Shown here: positions 59,455-64,000 of the stretch, in pieces
How the letters are laid out: the number at the start of each line of letters is the position of its first letter
Numbering within the stretch: the first letter of the stretch is position 1
From: Xenorhabdus sp014467285
Lineage (GTDB): Bacteria; Pseudomonadota; Gammaproteobacteria; Enterobacterales; Enterobacteriaceae
Assembly (NCBI RefSeq): GCF_014467285.1
Contig: NZ_NKHR01000011.1
Span: forward strand, 62,001-126,000
Direction: 5' to 3'
Length of the DNA: 64,000 nt
Position numbers and translations under genes: made by a program
The notes under the pieces: generated by a model
Seen by the model: the letters and a program-made list of their open reading frames with translations, nothing else
The model's database searches: none
Told to the model about the DNA's origin: nothing

Positions 59455-60861
59455 ATGGAAGAAAAAATACAACCGATTCACACTCCTGAAACTGAAGGTT
59501 CGCATTTACAGCGAAGTCTCACTAACCGACATATACAGTTAATCGCAATTGGTGGTGCCATCGGTACTGGCTTGTTTATGGGATCAGGCAAGACCATCTC
59601 CCTTGCGGGGCCGTCGATCATTTTTGTTTATATGATCATCGGGTTTATGCTGTTTTTCGTTATGCGTGCAATGGGAGAGTTATTGCTTTCCAATTTGCAC
59701 TATAAGTCGTTCAGTGATTTTGCGGCGGATTTATTAGGGCCGTGGGCCGGTTTTTTTGTAGGCTGGACTTACTGGTTCTGTTGGGTCATTACTGGCATCG
59801 CGGATATTGTTGCTATTACTGCTTATGTCGGATATTGGACACCGAATTTTCCCGAATGGGGAACTTCGCTCCTGTGCGTTTTGGTATTGCTGACTCTAAA
59901 TCTCGCGACAGTAAAATTGTTTGGGGAACTCGAATTTTGGTTTGCCATGATCAAAATTATCGCGATTGTCACCCTAATTGTCACGGGAGGCATCTTAATT
60001 GGCGTACATTTCCAATCTCCGGCAGGGCATGTCGCTGCACTTTCTAATGTCTGGAATGATGGCGGTATGTTCCCAATGGGGCTGAGTGGCTTTTTTGCTG
60101 GATTCCAGATAGCGATATTTGCTTTTGTCGGCATTGAATTGGTGGGAACCGCCGCCGCGGAAACTAAAAATCCGATGAAATCTTTGCCAAAAGCGATTAA
60201 TGCCATTCCAATTCGTATCATTACGTTTTATGTTTTGGCGCTGATTGTGATTATGTCGGTCACTCCGTGGCGAGCAATCATTGCGGATAAAAGTCCTTTT
60301 GTAGAATTATTTGTTCTGATTGGATTACCTGCTGCCGCCAGTATTGTAAACTTTGTGGTACTGACTTCTGCCGCATCTTCGGCAAATAGTGGTGTTTTTT
60401 CTACCAGCCGGATGTTGTTCGGTCTGGCTAAAGAAAGGAATGCACCAAAGCAGTTTAGTCAGCTTTCCCGCCGTTCGGTTCCGGCATCGGGGTTAATTTT
60501 TACTTGTTTGTGCCTCTCTTTTGGCGTCATATTGATCTACTTTATTCCTGATGTGATGCGAGTTTTTACTTTGGTAACAACTGTTTCCGCTATTCTGTTT
60601 ATGTTTATTTGGAGCATGATTTTGTGTTCCTATCTGGCTTATAGGAAACATCGTCCGGCTTTGCATCAGGCTTCGGTGTACAAAATGCCGTTTGGTATTG
60701 TGATGTCCTGGGTATGTTTAGCTTTCTTTGCTTTTGTTTTGGTATTGCTTTCTTTGCAACCGGATACTCGTCAAGCTTTGATCGCAACACCCGTTTGGTT
60801 CATTATTTTGGTGATTGGGTTTCAGATTGTGAAAAAACGTAAGGCCCGCCTTACTTATTGA
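59455..60861 (+). CDS. cycA: D-serine/D-alanine/glycine transporter CycA
   Basis: 468 residues from the ATG at 59455 (MEEKIQPIHTPE); the frame is open from 59377 but the extra N-terminus is unlike the family. Amino acid permease signature LTNRHIQLIAIGGAIGTGLF, later FVGIELVGTAAAETKNP and SAASSANSGVFSTSRMLFGL match CycA closely. Twelve membrane helices; imports D-Ala, D-Ser, Gly. A terminator follows. Confidence 0.94.
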   Translation: MEEKIQPIHTPETEGSHLQRSLTNRHIQLIAIGGAIGTGLFMGSGKTISLAGPSIIFVYMIIGFMLFFVMRAMGELLLSNLHYKSFSDFAADLLGPWAGFFVGWTYWFCWVITGIADIVAITAYVGYWTPNFPEWGTSLLCVLVLLTLNLATVKLFGELEFWFAMIKIIAIVTLIVTGGILIGVHFQSPAGHVAALSNVWNDGGMFPMGLSGFFAGFQIAIFAFVGIELVGTAAAETKNPMKSLPKAINAIPIRIITFYVLALIVIMSVTPWRAIIADKSPFVELFVLIGLPAAASIVNFVVLTSAASSANSGVFSTSRMLFGLAKERNAPKQFSQLSRRSVPASGLIFTCLCLSFGVILIYFIPDVMRVFTLVTTVSAILFMFIWSMILCSYLAYRKHRPALHQASVYKMPFGIVMSWVCLAFFAFVLVLLSLQPDTRQALIATPVWFIILVIGFQIVKKRKARLTY

Positions 60862-60891
60862 ATAATAAAAATCCCATAAATTAAATATCAG

Positions 60892-60916
60892 TGGCCCAAA
60901 AATTGGGCCATTTTTT
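60892..60916. terminator. Terminator between cycA and the DUF4440-like gene
   Basis: TGGCCCAA (60892-60899) and TTGGGCCA (60903-60910) around a 3-nt loop, followed by TTTTTT on the plus strand. Serves cycA and perhaps the convergent gene. Confidence 0.88.
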
Positions 60917-60918
60917 CG

Positions 60919-61302
60919 TTATGCGGTCATGGGCGTGCCTTGATGGAATCTAAGTTGCCATGTGTTACCCGAAGATAATTGCCAAATTGATGAACGAAGT
61001 GCTTGATTGAATGGATTGCCAGCTTGATCCATTTCATAAGATTGATAAGTGAGTAAAGCAATATTTTCATCCAGACGGTTTATAGAGAAGTGATGTGAAA
61101 AAATTGGGGAAGTAGTTTTTATTTCTGCTGTTAATTCGTTGAACACGATTTTTTTAGTATAAATATGGCCTGATTTACTGATTTCCAGAAAATCATCGTG
61201 TAATACAGTATTAAGCCAATCGGCATGATTTCTTTTCTCGCCATGAAGGCTGACTTCAAGTTGTTTGATAAGTTTAAAAATAGCTAAATTTTCCTGAACC
61301 AT
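60919..61302 (-). CDS. DUF4440/SnoaL-like (NTF2-fold) protein
   Basis: 127 residues from MVQENLAIF, with GGAG upstream; a GTG two codons earlier (61308) is possible. The pattern of helix (LHGEKRNHADWLNTVLHDDF), EISKSGHIYTKK strand, and the end RSSIWQLSSGNTWQLRFHQG fits the DUF4440 NTF2-like family, often small-molecule-binding or hydrolase-like. No operon partner. Function unknown. Confidence 0.8.
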   Translation of the reverse strand: MVQENLAIFKLIKQLEVSLHGEKRNHADWLNTVLHDDFLEISKSGHIYTKKIVFNELTAEIKTTSPIFSHHFSINRLDENIALLTYQSYEMDQAGNPFNQALRSSIWQLSSGNTWQLRFHQGTPMTA

Positions 61303-61444
61303 AGGCACTCCAAAGAAAATAAACCGATATTAAATAACATTATGAACAGGTAAAATTATTATTTTAAATAATTTTTAAAGACTATTTACATTTATTTTTT
61401 TATCAGGTAGTTATAAAGGGAGTCAAGTCGAAAAAGAGGTATAC

Positions 61445-61948
61445 ATGGAAATTATAATCAGGGCAACTGAGCCTGAAGATGCTGAGCATTATCAACGAAT
61501 TTATAGTCACCCGGAAGTTTATGCTAATACTTTGCAACGCCCATGTCCTTCGCGTGAAATGTGGAAGGAGCGTTTGAAGTCAATTAAAAATCAAGGCGAT
61601 ATGGAGTTTGTCGCTGAAGTAAATGGCAAGGTTGTGGGGACAATAGGGGTATTTACCCATGCCAATCCAAGGCGAAGACATGCGGTAGGCATCGGTATTG
61701 GTGTTGATGCGGCTTATGCAGGGAAAGGTATTGGTTCAAAATTGATGGCGTTCGTGATTGATTATGCGTTCAACTGGTTAGGCTGTATCAGAATTGAATT
61801 GGAAGTATTTATTGATAATGAAAAAGCAATAGCCTTGTACAAAAAATTTGGGTTCGAAGTAGAAGGTATTCGGCGTATGCAGTCATTAAGAAATGGTCAA
61901 TATTGTGATGTTATGGGAATGGCTTTAATTAACAGCAGATTTGAGTGA
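61445..61948 (+). CDS. GNAT acetyltransferase, YhhY-like (copy 1)
   Basis: 167 residues resembling E. coli YhhY: IIIRATEPEDAEHYQRIYSH, PEVYANTLQRPCPSREMW near residue 27, the acetyl-CoA loop AGKGIGSKLM, and KKFGFEVEGIRRMQSLRNGQ at the end. YhhY-type enzymes acetylate small amino-acid-like substrates. AGAGGTATAC precedes the ATG. A close tandem copy follows 209 bp later. Confidence 0.88.
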   Translation: MEIIIRATEPEDAEHYQRIYSHPEVYANTLQRPCPSREMWKERLKSIKNQGDMEFVAEVNGKVVGTIGVFTHANPRRRHAVGIGIGVDAAYAGKGIGSKLMAFVIDYAFNWLGCIRIELEVFIDNEKAIALYKKFGFEVEGIRRMQSLRNGQYCDVMGMALINSRFE

Positions 61949-62156
61949 TATTATTATTGAAAATAATAAACCCGATAGAGAAAGCTTTTGTTTTTGATCG
62001 TTTTTTATCTATTTGGTGTATGGGGTTTAATTTATTAATATAAAAAATCCATTTATAATAAGATAAGAAAATTTAACTCTGAATAAATTAAATAATCGTA
62101 TTAATATAATATCAGTGAATTCCAAATATTTTTATTAGTTATTATAAGAGGTATAT

Positions 62157-62660
62157 ATGGAAATTATAATCAGGGCGACTGAACCTGAAGATGCTGAACA
62201 TTATCAACGAATTTATAGTCATCCGAATGTTTACCCCAATACTTTGCAACGTCCATGCCCTTCACATGATATGTGGAGAGAACGTTTAAAGTTAAATAAG
62301 ATGCGAGGAGATATTGATTTTGTCGCAGAAGTAGATGGTAAAGCTGTGGGATCATTAGGGTTATTTACCTATGCGAACCCAAGGCGCAGGCATGCGGTGG
62401 GCATTGGTATTGGGGTTGATGCGGATTACTCAGGCAAAGGGGTTGGTTCAAAGATGATGGCATTTGCTATTGATTACGCATTTAACTGGTTAGGTTGTAT
62501 CAGAATTGAGTTGGGAGTTTTTGCTGATAATGAAAAGGCAATTGCATTATATAAAAAATTTGGATTTGAAAAGGAAGGTATACGGCGTATGGAATCACTC
62601 AGAAATGGTCAATACTGCGATCTCATGGAGATGGCTTTGCTAAAAAAACGGTGTGTATAA
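62157..62660 (+). CDS. GNAT acetyltransferase, YhhY-like (copy 2)
   Basis: 167 residues, same length as copy 1 and highly similar (shared MEIIIRATEPEDAEHYQRIY and ALYKKFGFE), with scattered changes such as PNVYPNTLQRP and SGKGVGSKMM. The ribosome site and first codons are nearly identical to copy 1 at the DNA level, so the duplicated unit included the leader (712-bp period). The divergence suggests an old duplication kept under selection. Confidence 0.88.
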   Translation: MEIIIRATEPEDAEHYQRIYSHPNVYPNTLQRPCPSHDMWRERLKLNKMRGDIDFVAEVDGKAVGSLGLFTYANPRRRHAVGIGIGVDADYSGKGVGSKMMAFAIDYAFNWLGCIRIELGVFADNEKAIALYKKFGFEKEGIRRMESLRNGQYCDLMEMALLKKRCV

Positions 62661-62758
62661 TGCTTGTCGCATTTATGATAAAAATTAGATAGGGGAAGCA
62701 TTGAATTTGATTGCTTCCTTTTATCCCAATCATTTTAATGGCACTGTTTGGTTGATTT

Positions 62759-63427
62759 TCAGACTGGAAAAACCCGCCTGAACGTTAGGTTATAACGAAC
62801 ATTATCTTGCAGTGGCCAAGGAGTAACTCCATCTTTTAGTGGCAGTATTCCATGATAACGAAGCCGAGAACTTCCTCCCCATACGATAATATCGCCGTGA
62901 GTCAGCAGAACACGTTGGCATGGGTATTCACGTTGCAATCCACCAAATAGAAAGGTAGCCGGCAATCCTAAAGAAACAGATACAATGGGTTGAGAAAGGT
63001 CTATTTCGTTTTTATCTTGGTGTAAATTTAAACGTGAACCAGGATGGTAGCGATTGATTAGGCAGGCATCTGGGATGAAATCAGTAAATCCTGCTTGACT
63101 GGCGGCTTTTTGAGCGAGTTGCTGGAATATTTCTGGCATCTTTGGCCATTTTTGGCCGGAAAGGGGATCATTTTCTGTATAGCGATATCCTTGTTTATCA
63201 CTTATCCAACCAAGCTGACCACAGTTGGTCATACTGACTGACATCATGTGTCCACTTGGCGTCATGAAATAGCGAAAAGGTGCATTTTCAGCAATATCCA
63301 TGATGTTCTGCAACAATATTGGTGCCTTGCTATAAGCAAAACCTCGTAGAATAATCGCATCTTTTGCCAGCGGTTCTTTCCATTGGCGAATAATGTTGTC
63401 ATCGTCTGCGAATAAATCTTTTATCAT
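62759..63427 (-). CDS. alkB: DNA/RNA dealkylase AlkB
   Basis: About 222 residues from MIKDLFADDDN; an upstream ATG at 63475 adds 16 residues inside a remnant and is less likely. 2OG-Fe(II) dioxygenase with RLNLHQDKNE (His and Asp iron ligands), the distal His region GGSSRLRYHGILPL and the 2OG-binding RYNLTFRR. Repairs 1-meA and 3-meC by oxidative demethylation. It is preceded by decayed ada, its usual partner. Confidence 0.95.
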   Translation of the reverse strand: MIKDLFADDDNIIRQWKEPLAKDAIILRGFAYSKAPILLQNIMDIAENAPFRYFMTPSGHMMSVSMTNCGQLGWISDKQGYRYTENDPLSGQKWPKMPEIFQQLAQKAASQAGFTDFIPDACLINRYHPGSRLNLHQDKNEIDLSQPIVSVSLGLPATFLFGGLQREYPCQRVLLTHGDIIVWGGSSRLRYHGILPLKDGVTPWPLQDNVRYNLTFRRVFPV

Positions 63428-63444
63428 TATTGTCACCGTGCATC

Positions 63445-63606
63445 GTGAAAAATACCCTTGCCAAAATTGTGTCATGGCATATGAGTATGGGTGCGAAATA
63501 ATTTATTTCTCGGATATAGAGCTACCAGAGAATCGCATTCATTGGCTGTTAGAATTTGGCTCTGATGAATATAACCGAAAGTATTTAACTGTTCGATAGT
63601 GTCCTC
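63445..63606 (-). pseudogene. Remnant of a second 2OG-Fe(II) oxygenase
   Basis: The minus strand reads EDTIEQLNTFGYIHQSQI, then LTANECDSLVALYPRNKLF, then THMP-stop-HNFGKG. It matches the N-terminus of a 2OG-Fe(II) hydroxylase family (ECDALxALY, then M(A)RHxFGKG), with the Arg codon changed to TGA and the catalytic body gone. It starts right at the stop of the ada remnant, as if a deletion joined the two. Confidence 0.6.
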
Positions 63607-63874
63607 AGGCACTGGCAACGGCACGTACAGCTTTGGGGGAACCGATGCGTTTGGCAATGTCGGTATAACTGACGGTTGTACCCACCGGAATTTCTCGCAA
63701 TGCTAACCAGATGCGTTGTTGTAAGTTTGTTTGATCGCGCACAGTTCTACGAAGCACGATTTGATGTGCCGAACTGAAAGGATCATTCACATTTAGCCGT
63801 CTGATATCCTCCTTTTTTGGTAATCCCGATGGCATAGAGGCAAAACCGGAGCAATTTGCCGACGCGGAGGGCAT
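63605..63874 (-). pseudogene. ada: Truncated ada (O6-methylguanine methyltransferase domain)
   Basis: 89 residues: LQQRIWLALREIPVGTTVSY, then TDIAKRIGSPKAVRAVASA, then a stop. This is the C-terminal methyltransferase domain of Ada, but it ends just before the active-site PCHR segment, so it cannot function. The N-terminal part is scrambled. Confidence 0.75.
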
Positions 63875-63999
63875 TCTCTCCTATGTGGATATTCGGCTAC
63901 CAGAGCATCGCACGATACAAGGCCGCGAAACGTTGTCAAAATGGATACAAATTTTTCCTGCGGCAAAAGCGTGGTCACGAGCCACTCAGCCAGGCACAC
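63793..63999 (-). pseudogene. Scrambled remnant at the right edge
   Basis: A frame reading SCDALVAEYPHRREC echoes the ECDSLVALYPRN of the oxygenase remnant 300 bp away. It is probably a second fragment of the same oxygenase family, continuing beyond the window. No intact gene. Confidence 0.35.
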
Positions 64000-64000
64000 C

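Noticed and set aside
1..64000. CRISPR array, prophage, attachment site or replication origin
   Set aside because: No regularly spaced direct repeats, phage structural genes, integrase or oriC-like cluster were seen.

Overview
The window reads as a chromosomal piece of an entomopathogenic Morganellaceae bacterium, most likely Xenorhabdus or a close relative of Photorhabdus. That is an inference from the enterobacterial flagellar class 2/3 gene order (fliR to fliF, fliE, fliTSD, fliC, fliA, fliZ), the FliA and FliZ sequences, the large NRPS, the inverse-autotransporter locus, and the many AT-rich remnants between conserved operons. No database search was possible. All family calls are from motifs read by eye.

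Layout. (1) 1-3.0 kb: the 3' end of a polyketide synthase-like gene ending in a carrier domain, then a saccharopine-dehydrogenase-like reductase and a membrane fatty-acid desaturase, probably one lipid/polyketide pathway. (2) 3.1-4.4 kb: a TacA/TacT-like toxin-antitoxin pair behind an array of GTAC boxes, then a small broken gene. (3) 4.4-5.9 kb: an unusual single-chain polyamine enzyme, a BpsA-type aminopropyltransferase joined through a Cys4 ribbon to an S-adenosylmethionine decarboxylase. (4) 6.5-19.1 kb: a short-chain dehydrogenase converging on a 3.9-kilo-residue NRPS (Cstart-A-T-C/E-A-T-C-A-T-C/E-T). Its last module has lost its adenylation domain and there is no thioesterase. (5) 19.2-31.1 kb: fliRQPONML, fliKJIHGF and divergent fliE. 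(6) 31.2-46 kb: an AT-rich accessory block on the minus strand. It has four related Ig-like proteins without signal peptides, a decayed IS256-family transposase, a 1524-residue intimin/invasin-like inverse autotransporter and a separate Ig-like-repeat protein. (7) 46.1-52.6 kb: a cyclase-family hydrolase, then fliTSD, fliC, fliA and fliZ with two readable sigma-28 promoters and clear terminators. (8) 52.8-58.8 kb: divergent putA/putP with GTTGCA operators between them. (9) 58.9-64 kb: tRNA-Lys(CTT), cycA, a DUF4440-like gene, two tandem yhhY-like acetyltransferases, alkB, and decayed ada and 2OG-oxygenase remnants at the right edge.

How the parts work together. The fli genes give the basal-body MS ring, C ring, export gate, ATPase complex, cap and filament, with FliA and FliZ as late-class regulators. 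The put genes import proline and oxidise it to glutamate. The accessory blocks sit at the boundaries of the flagellar cluster, after fliR and between fliE and fliT. The best candidates for something undescribed are the signal-less Ig-like array beside the invasin, the BpsA-ribbon-SpeD fusion, and the NRPS with an adenylation-less, thioesterase-less end.
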